From CAZQEC01 sp964591565 (GTDB lineage: Bacteria; Patescibacteriota; UBA1384; CAJBMM01): a stretch of DNA of 5,818 nt. The translations under genes and the position numbers were made by a program. The notes below the pieces were generated by a model that was not told the origin of the DNA, did not search any database, and saw only the letters and a program-made list of their open reading frames with translations. Where the stretch lies: assembly GCA_964591565.1 (NCBI GenBank), contig CAZQEC010000048.1, forward strand, positions 1 to 5,818, given 5' to 3'. Below are positions 1 through 5,818 of this stretch, piece by piece; the stretch's first letter is position 1, and the number at the start of each line of letters is the position of its first letter.

Positions 1-3
1 TTG

Positions 4-32
4 TTGCGTCACGCACTTGAAACCAATATAAT
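4..32 (+). promoter_or_regulatory. possible sigma70-type promoter upstream of pilB
   Basis: A perfect TATAAT lies at 27-32. Seventeen bases upstream is TTGCGT (4-9), which keeps only the TTG half of a -35 consensus, and there is no extended -10 TG. A start about seven bases after the -10 would fall near base 39, directly at the Shine-Dalgarno site, giving a very short leader of about 20 bases. AT-rich sequence often produces a TATAAT by chance, and bases 1-57 could instead be the coding tail of an upstream gene, so this is tentative. Confidence 0.33.
5..15. repeat. 11-bp perfect palindrome (TGCGT-C-ACGCA) over the possible -35
   Basis: Two five-base inverted half-sites, TGCGT and ACGCA, flank a single C. 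The element overlaps the candidate -35 hexamer, a position where a repressor could act if the promoter is real. It is short enough to occur by chance, and no regulator gene is visible nearby. Confidence 0.2.
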
Positions 33-39
33 AAACATT

Positions 40-48
40 AGGAAGGGG
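40..48 (+). promoter_or_regulatory. ribosome binding site for pilB
   Basis: AGGAAGGGG is a purine-rich Shine-Dalgarno-like match ending ten bases before the ATG at 59. It is the strongest ribosome binding site in the window. The downstream genes have weak sites or none, consistent with pilB being an independent initiation point and the rest being translationally coupled. It supports ATG 59 as the start of the ATPase. Confidence 0.7.
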
Positions 49-58
49 CTTTTTTAAT

Positions 59-1765
59 ATGCCTGGTCAATCAGATCAAAAATCCGACACCGCACTAAAG
101 GACACTTCGCCCGTTATACCGGTTAAAGTGGCGTCAACCACCAATAGCGCTTCAGTCTTGACTGAAAAAGATTTAATTAAAGAAACCAGGCCTGATGAAG
201 CGGCCAAATACCTGCAGGCCTCTACGGTAAATATAGAGCTAGCAGACTTAACTCGCGTCACTGTGCCAAAAGAAATTATCAATTTAATCCCTGAACACAT
301 CGCTCGCAAATATCAAATTGTGCCTTTAAAGCTAGAAAATGAAGTTTTAACAGTGGCGATGGTAGACCCGCAAGACGTCTCCACTATCGAGCTGATTAAA
401 CGCAAAACCGGCTATGAAATTAAGCCACAACTAACTACTCAAGACGATTTAGCCAAAGTTTTAGATCAATTTACTGGACTCCAAGCCGAACTTGAAGAAG
501 CAATTGAATCTGCCGATCTTGGGGTAGAAAAAAAAGAGGAAATAAAACAAGTTGATGGCGAGCCCGAAAATGAGCACGCTCCAACCGCTCGCATCGTCTA
601 TTCCCTGCTTAAAAGAGCGGTGCGCGAAAAAGCGTCCGATATTCACATTGAGCCCGACGAAAAAGAGGTTTCGGTGCGATTTCGCCTCGACGGCGTATTA
701 CATAAAAAAGTTAGTCTGCCAAAAGAAATCCAAGCCGCTGTAATATCTCGATTAAAGATATTGGCTAATTTGAAAATTGACGAGCAACGCCTGCCTCAAG
801 ATGGCCGCATTCAGCTGGTGATTGACCGTCGCGACATTGACTTTCGGATGTCCACTATTCCCTTGGTCACCGGTGAAAAAGTGGTTTTACGTATTTTGGA
901 TAAATCAACTGGTATTCTGACGCTCGATCAACTCGGACTACGCGGTGGCTCACGCGATGTTCTGGAAGACGGCATCAAGCGCAGTCACGGTATGACTTTG
1001 GTCACTGGACCAACTGGTTCTGGAAAAACCACCACACTCTACGCCATATTAGCCGAACTAATGACACCGGGTGTTAACATAATCACTTTGGAAGATCCGG
1101 TCGAATATCGAGTTCAAGGCATTAATCAAAGTCAGATCAATTCTGATATCGGCTATACATTTGCCTCGGGCCTACGATCTATTTTGCGTCAAGACCCAAA
1201 CGTCATTATGGTTGGGGAGATACGGGATAAAGAAACGGCCGAGATGGGCATTCACGCCTCACTGACTGGTCATATTGTACTTTCTACCTTGCACACCAAC
1301 GATTCGGCTGGCGCTATGCCACGCTTGATTGATATGGGCATTGAGCCATTTTTACTTACATCTTCAGTCAATACTGTCATTGGTCAAAGATTGGCGCGCC
1401 AAATTTGTACCAAATGTACTGAAGAGATTAAACCCTCTGACGCAGAGCTGGATTTGATTAAGAAAATTATCACCGAAATGCCGGAGAGAGTGCGTAAAGA
1501 GGCGACAGCAAAACCGCTCAAGTTCTTTAATGGTAAAGGATGTGAGGAGTGCAATAAATCTGGCTATAAAGGTCGCGTCGGTATTTTTGAAGTGCTGGCA
1601 GTGGGCGGTGAGGTGCAACAGTTAATTTTGCGGCGCGCTTCTGGTAATGAACTGCAAAAACAAGCCGTGGCGAGCGGTATGACTACCATGATTCAAGATG
1701 GCATTTTAAAAGCACTTGATGGACTAACCACGCTCGAAGAAGTGTGGCGAGTAACCAAGGAATAA
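59..1765 (+). CDS. pilB: PilB/GspE-family type IV pilus assembly ATPase
   Basis: This is the cytoplasmic hexameric AAA+-like secretion ATPase that powers pilin polymerisation through the platform protein PilC. At 568 residues it has the normal PilB/GspE length. Residues 1-50 are polar and probably disordered. Residues about 55-140 form a T2SSE_N/MshEN-like domain ('LIPEHIARKYQIVPL', 'LTVAMVDP'), without a clear RLG-type c-di-GMP motif. A charged linker (about 142-172) leads to the core, which has ASDIHIEP (192-199), RLPQDGR (244-250), Walker A GPTGSGKT (317-324), the Asp box TLEDPVEY (343-350), Walker B with catalytic-type E387 (VGEIRD) and the His box with H405 and H412. Paired CxxC motifs (C450/C453 and C495/C498) form the zinc site typical of PilB/GspE and absent from PilT. 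All key residues are present, so it should be active. The stop is one base before pilC. PilB versus GspE cannot be separated on sequence alone. Confidence 0.96.
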   Translation: MPGQSDQKSDTALKDTSPVIPVKVASTTNSASVLTEKDLIKETRPDEAAKYLQASTVNIELADLTRVTVPKEIINLIPEHIARKYQIVPLKLENEVLTVAMVDPQDVSTIELIKRKTGYEIKPQLTTQDDLAKVLDQFTGLQAELEEAIESADLGVEKKEEIKQVDGEPENEHAPTARIVYSLLKRAVREKASDIHIEPDEKEVSVRFRLDGVLHKKVSLPKEIQAAVISRLKILANLKIDEQRLPQDGRIQLVIDRRDIDFRMSTIPLVTGEKVVLRILDKSTGILTLDQLGLRGGSRDVLEDGIKRSHGMTLVTGPTGSGKTTTLYAILAELMTPGVNIITLEDPVEYRVQGINQSQINSDIGYTFASGLRSILRQDPNVIMVGEIRDKETAEMGIHASLTGHIVLSTLHTNDSAGAMPRLIDMGIEPFLLTSSVNTVIGQRLARQICTKCTEEIKPSDAELDLIKKIITEMPERVRKEATAKPLKFFNGKGCEECNKSGYKGRVGIFEVLAVGGEVQQLILRRASGNELQKQAVASGMTTMIQDGILKALDGLTTLEEVWRVTKE

Positions 1766-1766
1766 T

Positions 1767-2987
1767 ATGGCTAATTTTAATTACAGCGCTAAAAATTCAA
1801 GTAACCAAACCACTAAAGGTCGAGTTAGCGCCGACAGTCAAGCCGAAGCGATCACTCAAATTCGCGGTCGCGGCTTAATTATCTTGCATTTAGACGAGAT
1901 AAAACAGTCGTCGTCAGCAAAATTTGGTGGTAGTGCCCATCACTTCCTTAACCGCGTGTCCGAGAAAGACAAGATCATTTTCACCCAACAATTAGCTATT
2001 ATGAGTCAAGCCGGCCTACCAATTTCGCAAGCACTGCGAGCGTTAGTTGAAGAAACAGCCAATAAGCACTTCACTGCTATTATTCAAACTATTGCCGTTG
2101 ACGTAGAGGGTGGCACAGCCCTATCTATCGCCTTTGCCAAGCATCCCGATACGTTTTCCAGAGTTTATACTAGCATTCTCAAAGCGGGTGAAAAAAGCGG
2201 CAAAGTAGACGAGGTGTTGTCTAAACTGGCGGCACAGCTCGAAAAAGATTATGACATTAAATCTAAAGTTAAGAGTGCTTTGGCTTATCCAGCGTTTGTA
2301 ACCGTCGCGATGTTGGTCATCGTTTCTTTGATTATGATTTTTATCATCCCGCAAATTCAATCAATTTTTGCCGAAAACAACGCTAAACTACCAGTATTAA
2401 CCACCATTGTCATCGGCATTTCGAATATTCTGCGCCATCAATGGTACATCATTCTCGGCATACTGTTACTCGGTTTTTTTGGTCTGCGCCAATACAACCA
2501 CACTGCCAGTGGCAAAATGGCTATTGATAAGTTCAAACTCAATGTGCCAATTTTCGGCACGCTGAATCGCAAGGTTAGTATTGCCCGGTTCGCTCGCATC
2601 TTTTCCACACTTCTGTCGTCTGGCATTCCAATGCTGGAGATATTTGAGACCTGTCAGGACGTGATGGGTAATGAAGTTTTTCGGGTCGAAATTGGTCGCG
2701 CCGCGAAAGATATTGAGTCTGGAGTTGAAATATCGGCCGCCCTAAAGAAACAGCCACACATTCCTCGTATGGTCACTCAACTAACGGCCGTCGGTGAAAA
2801 AAGTGGCAATATTGACGTTATTTACAATAATTTGGCTAATTTTATGGAAAAAGAGGTGGATAACGTGACACGCAATATGACCGCCTTACTCGAACCAGCC
2901 CTGATGCTGGTTATGGGCGCAGTGATTGGCACAATTGTTATTGCCATACTACTTCCAATTTATGCCTTGACCACCAATGTATTATAA
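1767..2987 (+). CDS. pilC: PilC/GspF-family inner-membrane platform protein
   Basis: Polytopic inner-membrane protein on which the PilB ATPase acts and around which pilins are assembled. It has 406 residues, the standard family length. Residues 1-45 match the short N-terminal segment of PilC ('FNYSAKN...G...A.S..EA'). Two T2SSF repeats follow, at about 66-190 and 270-393. Each has the 'Q LA.M..AG.P..QAL' or 'FARIFSTLLSSGIPMLE' type start and a GEKSG motif (141-145 and 343-347). Predicted membrane segments are about 175-196, 222-240 and 376-398. ATG 1767 follows the pilB TAA by one base, with AAGGA at 1757-1761 as a plausible ribosome binding site inside the pilB end. Its 3' end overlaps the next gene by 11 bases. 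No pilT lies between pilB and pilC, unlike many pilB-pilT-pilC operons. The family call is secure; T4P versus T2SS specialisation is not. Confidence 0.95.
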   Translation: MANFNYSAKNSSNQTTKGRVSADSQAEAITQIRGRGLIILHLDEIKQSSSAKFGGSAHHFLNRVSEKDKIIFTQQLAIMSQAGLPISQALRALVEETANKHFTAIIQTIAVDVEGGTALSIAFAKHPDTFSRVYTSILKAGEKSGKVDEVLSKLAAQLEKDYDIKSKVKSALAYPAFVTVAMLVIVSLIMIFIIPQIQSIFAENNAKLPVLTTIVIGISNILRHQWYIILGILLLGFFGLRQYNHTASGKMAIDKFKLNVPIFGTLNRKVSIARFARIFSTLLSSGIPMLEIFETCQDVMGNEVFRVEIGRAAKDIESGVEISAALKKQPHIPRMVTQLTAVGEKSGNIDVIYNNLANFMEKEVDNVTRNMTALLEPALMLVMGAVIGTIVIAILLPIYALTTNVL

Positions 2988-4314
2988 AATTATGATCAAA
3001 AATCACTTATTAGAATCAAAAAAACGCTCCATGACCCTGATTGAGGTTTTGGTTGACGCGGCTATTCTTTCAATGCTGTCTGTCATCATAATTACGTCAT
3101 TGCTCTCTAGTTTACGCGTCACCACCAAAACCAGTGAAATTGCCACCGCCGGACAATTAGTCAATGAAAAAATGGAAATTTTACGTAACTTATCCTATGA
3201 CTCTCTTGCCACGCAGAATGGCACCATTTTCCCACAAGGCAATCTACTTGATAATGAGGCCGTAACCCGCGATAAGAAAACATTGCGCGTCAACACAGAC
3301 ATCCAATATGTTGATGACCCTTACGATTTACTGACGCCAAACGACTTAAACCCAGCTGACTACAAAAAAGTGACCTTAACCGTCTTCAACAATGTAACCA
3401 ATGCCCAATTAGCGGCGCTGTCTAGCAATATTGCTTCTCATGCGGCTGAAACAACCTCTAACACTGGGGTACTAAAAGTAATTGTCTTAAACGCCAGCGG
3501 TATAGCGGTCCAAAACGCCGACATTAATATCACCAATGTCACGACCAACCCCGCCATTCTCATTAGTACCCATACAGACACAAATGGCTTAGTCCTCATT
3601 CCAAACTTGAAGATTAGTGGGGGCTATCACGTCGTTGCCTCTAAAATTGGCTACTCCACAGACTCCACTTACGCGGGGAGCACCAACCCAACTCCGATTA
3701 ACCCAGACGCCGCTATTTTATTACAAAAGGTCACTCCGGTTACCTTAAGTATTGATACAACTTCTACCATTTCAGCCACATTTTCGGGATTAAACGGAGC
3801 AACCCCCAACGCCAGCATTGTTGGGCAAAAGCCGGTTGGCACCGCACCTGACACCGTTAAAACAACATTTACGCAAGTTCTAAATCCGATTACTATGATC
3901 GGTAACGTCGAATTTGATAGCTACACCATTGCACCAGAAACCGGCTGGATCATTACCACCTGTGACCCAATGCAACCATTCGTGGTCAACCCAGCGTCCA
4001 TCGTAAACATTGGCTGTACGCTGACTCAAGATAATGATGATGTTGTGATTAAGTCAATCACGCCACGCACCGTCAGTCCCACTAACGGCGTTGCAATTTC
4101 GATCGTCGGAGCAAATTTTTCGGGAGCGACCGTAAGTCTCCAGTTAGGAGCTGACCCGGAAATTCAAGTTTTAGGACTAGTCCCCGGCAATGGCAACACG
4201 ACTCTCGACGGGAACGTTGACTTGACCGCTGTGGCTAGTGGCACTTACGCGGTTATTATTCGTAATAATGGCGGCAAAACCACCTCGCAAGCAAACGGAG
4301 TTATAGTGCAATGA
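2977..4314 (+). CDS. PilV/GspI-like prepilin with multidomain C-terminal extension (putative tip adhesin)
   Basis: Membrane-inserted minor prepilin, 445 residues, about two to three times longer than ordinary PilV/GspI. A basic leader (SKKRS) precedes MTLIEV, so peptidase cleavage is predicted between S18 and M19 with the conserved Glu at E23 (+5). The helix spans about 19-46 and has an unusual Asp at +9 (D27). 'NEKMEILRNLSYDSL' (63-77) and 'DYKKVTLTV' (128-136) are PilV/GspI-like. Residues about 164-250 resemble a carboxypeptidase-regulatory-like beta domain (GVLKVIV...A.INITN...TDTNG...GYST). Residues about 255-350 form another beta region with 'FDSYTI' and the only two cysteines, C329 and C347, a possible disulphide. 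Residues about 355-445 look like an IPT/TIG immunoglobulin-like domain (IKSITPRTVSPTNG..ISIVGANFSG...SGTYAVIIRNNGG). Neither ATG 2977 nor the in-frame ATG 2992 has a good ribosome binding site, so the start is uncertain by five codons. A tip-adhesin role is inference. Confidence 0.85.
   Translation: MYYKIMIKNHLLESKKRSMTLIEVLVDAAILSMLSVIIITSLLSSLRVTTKTSEIATAGQLVNEKMEILRNLSYDSLATQNGTIFPQGNLLDNEAVTRDKKTLRVNTDIQYVDDPYDLLTPNDLNPADYKKVTLTVFNNVTNAQLAALSSNIASHAAETTSNTGVLKVIVLNASGIAVQNADINITNVTTNPAILISTHTDTNGLVLIPNLKISGGYHVVASKIGYSTDSTYAGSTNPTPINPDAAILLQKVTPVTLSIDTTSTISATFSGLNGATPNASIVGQKPVGTAPDTVKTTFTQVLNPITMIGNVEFDSYTIAPETGWIITTCDPMQPFVVNPASIVNIGCTLTQDNDDVVIKSITPRTVSPTNGVAISIVGANFSGATVSLQLGADPEIQVLGLVPGNGNTTLDGNVDLTAVASGTYAVIIRNNGGKTTSQANGVIVQ
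4297..4300 (+). promoter_or_regulatory. weak ribosome binding site (GGAG) for the PilW/GspJ-like gene
   Basis: GGAG sits ten bases before ATG 4311, inside the last codons of the preceding prepilin gene. Together with the ATGA stop/start overlap it supports 4311 as the start, which also places the KRS leader and FTLIE motif at the very N-terminus as expected. Confidence 0.45.
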
Positions 4315-4886
4315 AACGATCCTTTACCTTGATCGAGCTAATTATAGTGCTTGGTATTATGTCTATTGTTGGATTGTTGCTGATTGTCTTTGTCAAAAAT
4401 GGCTATGGTATTTATTTGAGAGGGCAAATTAATTCAACCATCACTGCAGAAGCACACGATTTAACTTCAAGAATTGCTAATGGCTTGCGCGGTACTTTTA
4501 AGGTAATCTCCGCCACAAATACCAGCTTTTCGTCGCAAACATATTTCGCTCCAAATGATACCGTGCCGACGCAAATTACTGTTACTAAAGCGGGATCTAC
4601 AGTAACACTGGCCACAATCCCAGGCGTTATTCAGGGTGACGGAACTTATGTATATAACCCTGGCACGAGCGTCACCAAAACGATCGCGTCGCATTTTGTC
4701 ACAAACCCAACAATACCGCTATTCCAGTACTATAATGAGCTTGGGGTGTTGCTCGGAAATCCGGTCGACATAGGAAATGTTCATCTGATTGGAATTAATG
4801 CTACAATTTATTCAACTCTAGATGTTACTAAAACCAGTACCGGGTCAACTCGCGTCGAGTTTCGTAATCTAAAGACAAACCTATGA
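4311..4886 (+). CDS. PilW/GspJ-like minor prepilin
   Basis: Small membrane-inserted prepilin of 191 residues, in the GspJ/PilW size range. The very short leader MKRS precedes FTLIEL, giving predicted cleavage between S4 and F5 and the conserved Glu at E9 (+5 of the mature protein). Residues 5-28 form the hydrophobic N-terminal helix (FTLIELIIVLGIMSIV...). The rest is a beta-rich, Thr/Ser/Asn-rich globular domain without cysteines. 'IPLFQYYNELGVLL' (135-148) followed by 'IGNVHLIGINATIYSTL' (154-170) resembles the 'F.Yyd..G..l...i..I..I.I.l' pattern of PilW/GspJ-like proteins and argues against a major pilin. It overlaps the upstream gene by ATGA at 4311-4314 and the downstream gene by ATGA at 4883-4886. 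As second of three minor pilins it occupies the GspJ position of an I-J-K series. Subtype assignment rests on weak motifs and gene order. Confidence 0.8.
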   Translation: MKRSFTLIELIIVLGIMSIVGLLLIVFVKNGYGIYLRGQINSTITAEAHDLTSRIANGLRGTFKVISATNTSFSSQTYFAPNDTVPTQITVTKAGSTVTLATIPGVIQGDGTYVYNPGTSVTKTIASHFVTNPTIPLFQYYNELGVLLGNPVDIGNVHLIGINATIYSTLDVTKTSTGSTRVEFRNLKTNL

Positions 4887-5818
4887 AATATTTTATTCAT
4901 AAAATGACCTCAAAACGTCGCGGTGCCTATTTACCCCTAATTTTAATGTTTGCCACTGCATTCATCACTTTAAGTGTGGTGACCGTTCAGCTATCGTCTT
5001 GGCAAAGGCGCGCCAACCGCATCGGGCAAGATAAGATCACCTCCCTCGGAGTGAGTGAAGCTGGTGTAAGCTATTACTTATGGCATTTGGCGCACAACAA
5101 CAAAGATTATTCTGATGGCAATGCTCAACCAAACGGTAACGGTCCGTACGGACCATATGTGCATGAATACAAAGATTTGAACGGTAATGTGATTGGGCAA
5201 TATTCGTTATTAATTACTCCCCCGGCAAACGGCAGTACTGTTGTCACCGTTGAATCAACTGGAACTCTGGTTGGCAGTACAAAAACGCGCACAGTTAGGG
5301 CATTGTTAGGCATTCCATCGTTTTCACAATACGCAGTGGTTACAAACTCTGAAGTTTGGTTTGGCGCCAATGAGTCAACTAATGGACCAATTCATTCCAA
5401 CGTTGGCATACATTTTGATGGCACAAATAACGGCACAGTGAACGCGGCAAAAGCCACCTACACCCCGAGTGCCTCTTTTGGTGGCGACGGCCAGGTACAC
5501 AATGGGGTTTGGGGGGTTGGTGGACCACAATCTCAATGGATATACCCGGTGCCGACGATTAACTTTCAAAATATTACGGCTGACTTAAATACGATGAAAA
5601 ACGAAGCCATCGCAGGAGGAAAATATCTGGCAAAATCAACTGGTGTAGGTTATTACATTAAACTTAAATCTGACGGCACGTACGATTTAGCCACTGTCAA
5701 TACCGCTCAATTTAGCGGTGTCACCACTAGTGCTTTTGTCAATAATCCAGCCCCAGCAAATGGGGTCATCTTTGCCGCTGATCATCTGTGGGTTGAAGGA
5801 ACAGTCAAAGGTCGTCTA
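4883..5818 (+). CDS. PilX/GspK-like minor pilin assembly protein, 3' end outside the window
   Basis: The frame is open for 312 codons from ATG 4883 to the window edge, so only the N-terminal part is seen. A basic start (HKMTSKRRG) precedes a hydrophobic helix at about 15-37 (AYLPLILMFATAFITL...). Cleavage would fall after G14, but mature +5 is Leu instead of Glu, as in PilX/GspK proteins, which lack E5. 'SLGVSEAGVSYYLWHLA' (54-70) matches the 'AEAG...A...L' segment after the helix in PilX-like proteins. The ectodomain has no cysteine and is Gly/Asn/Thr-rich: 'YAVVTNSEVWFGANESTNGPIHSNVGI' lies in residues 150-176 and 'GVIFAADHLWVEGTVKGRL' ends the visible part. These short alternating turns suggest a stacked beta or beta-helix fold, which is inference. 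ATG 4883 overlaps the upstream stop (ATGA) and has no clear ribosome binding site; Met8 (4904) is an alternative start. It is the third gene of an I-J-K-like series. Confidence 0.82.
   Translation, partial: MKYFIHKMTSKRRGAYLPLILMFATAFITLSVVTVQLSSWQRRANRIGQDKITSLGVSEAGVSYYLWHLAHNNKDYSDGNAQPNGNGPYGPYVHEYKDLNGNVIGQYSLLITPPANGSTVVTVESTGTLVGSTKTRTVRALLGIPSFSQYAVVTNSEVWFGANESTNGPIHSNVGIHFDGTNNGTVNAAKATYTPSASFGGDGQVHNGVWGVGGPQSQWIYPVPTINFQNITADLNTMKNEAIAGGKYLAKSTGVGYYIKLKSDGTYDLATVNTAQFSGVTTSAFVNNPAPANGVIFAADHLWVEGTVKGRL

Noticed and set aside
41..56. T6 run after GGAAGGGGC as a Rho-independent terminator of an upstream gene
   Set aside because: The only stem that can be drawn is about three strong pairs (AAG/CTT) with weak G-T extensions, too weak for a terminator, and the purines are better explained as the pilB ribosome binding site.
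552..743. 63-codon open frame on the plus strand inside pilB
   Set aside because: It is out of frame with a highly conserved ATPase segment, has no ribosome binding site and encodes no recognisable motif, so it is a shadow of pilB.
4311..4886. Alternative genetic code with UGA read as glycine, as in Gracilibacteria/Absconditabacteria
   Set aside because: No pilus gene here has an internal in-frame TGA. Two genes end at TGA exactly at ATGA start/stop overlaps followed by sensible prepilin starts, so TGA acts as a stop.
4311..4886. The 191-residue prepilin as the major pilin
   Set aside because: It sits between two minor-pilin-like genes, has no disulphide pair, shows PilW/GspJ-like C-terminal patterns and has only a weak ribosome binding site, all atypical of an abundant major pilin.
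5141..5154. Perfect 14-bp palindrome GGTCCGTACGGACC
   Set aside because: It lies inside the PilX/GspK-like coding frame and encodes a Gly-Pro-Tyr-Gly-Pro turn. A palindrome of this length is expected by chance about once per few windows of this size, and no promoter or regulator context supports an operator.
5125..5569. Two minus-strand open frames (5125-5370 and 5375-5569) opposite the last gene
   Set aside because: The plus-strand frame is open across the whole region, starts at a coupled ATGA and encodes a coherent PilX/GspK-like protein. The minus-strand frames lack recognisable domains and run against the operon.
1..5818. CRISPR array, tRNA, rRNA, insertion sequence or direct-repeat array
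   Set aside because: Nearly every base is accounted for by coding sequence. I saw no regularly spaced direct repeats, transposase motifs, terminal inverted repeats or RNA gene signatures on either strand.

Overview
This window is one tightly packed, all-plus-strand operon for a type IV pilus or type II secretion-like (T4P/T2SS) machine. It encodes an assembly ATPase (PilB/GspE), the inner-membrane platform protein (PilC/GspF), and three prepilin-like proteins in a row. The last of these runs off the right edge. Genes are separated by one base or overlap (TAA-T-ATG, an 11-base overlap, and two ATGA stop/start overlaps), so they are probably co-transcribed and translationally coupled. There is no gene-free stretch longer than 58 bases.

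Layout: bases 1-58 hold a Shine-Dalgarno site and either a compact promoter or the tail of an upstream gene. Then follow pilB (59-1765), pilC (1767-2987), a PilV/GspI-like prepilin with a long multidomain C-terminal extension (2977-4314), a PilW/GspJ-like minor prepilin (4311-4886), and a PilX/GspK-like protein lacking the usual Glu+5 (4883 to beyond 5818). The last three follow the classical I-J-K (or V-W-X) order. In characterised systems these proteins form the tip complex that primes pilus or pseudopilus assembly. The predicted division of labour is that PilB hydrolyses ATP in the cytoplasm, PilC couples this to pilin extraction from the membrane, and the three minor pilins form the tip. 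The first minor pilin carries extra beta-rich domains (carboxypeptidase-regulatory-like, then IPT/TIG-like) that could be displayed as an adhesin. No major pilin, PilT, PilM-N-O, PilD or secretin is visible here.

Organism: a bacterium using standard stop codons (TGA acts as a stop at two ATGA junctions, which argues against the UGA=Gly code of Gracilibacteria/Absconditabacteria). GC content is moderate and gene packing is extreme. The PilV-like architecture (pilin helix, then 'GVLKVIV...A.I.ITN...TDTNG...GYST', then a further beta domain) resembles what I recall from Candidate Phyla Radiation (Patescibacteria) genomes. That assignment is an inference from style and family resemblance and has not been tested by a search.

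The most interesting points are the multidomain putative tip adhesin, the I-J-K tip cassette in a minimal operon, the Ser(-1) leader peptides, and an E5-less, cysteine-free PilX/GspK-like protein with a large beta-rich ectodomain.
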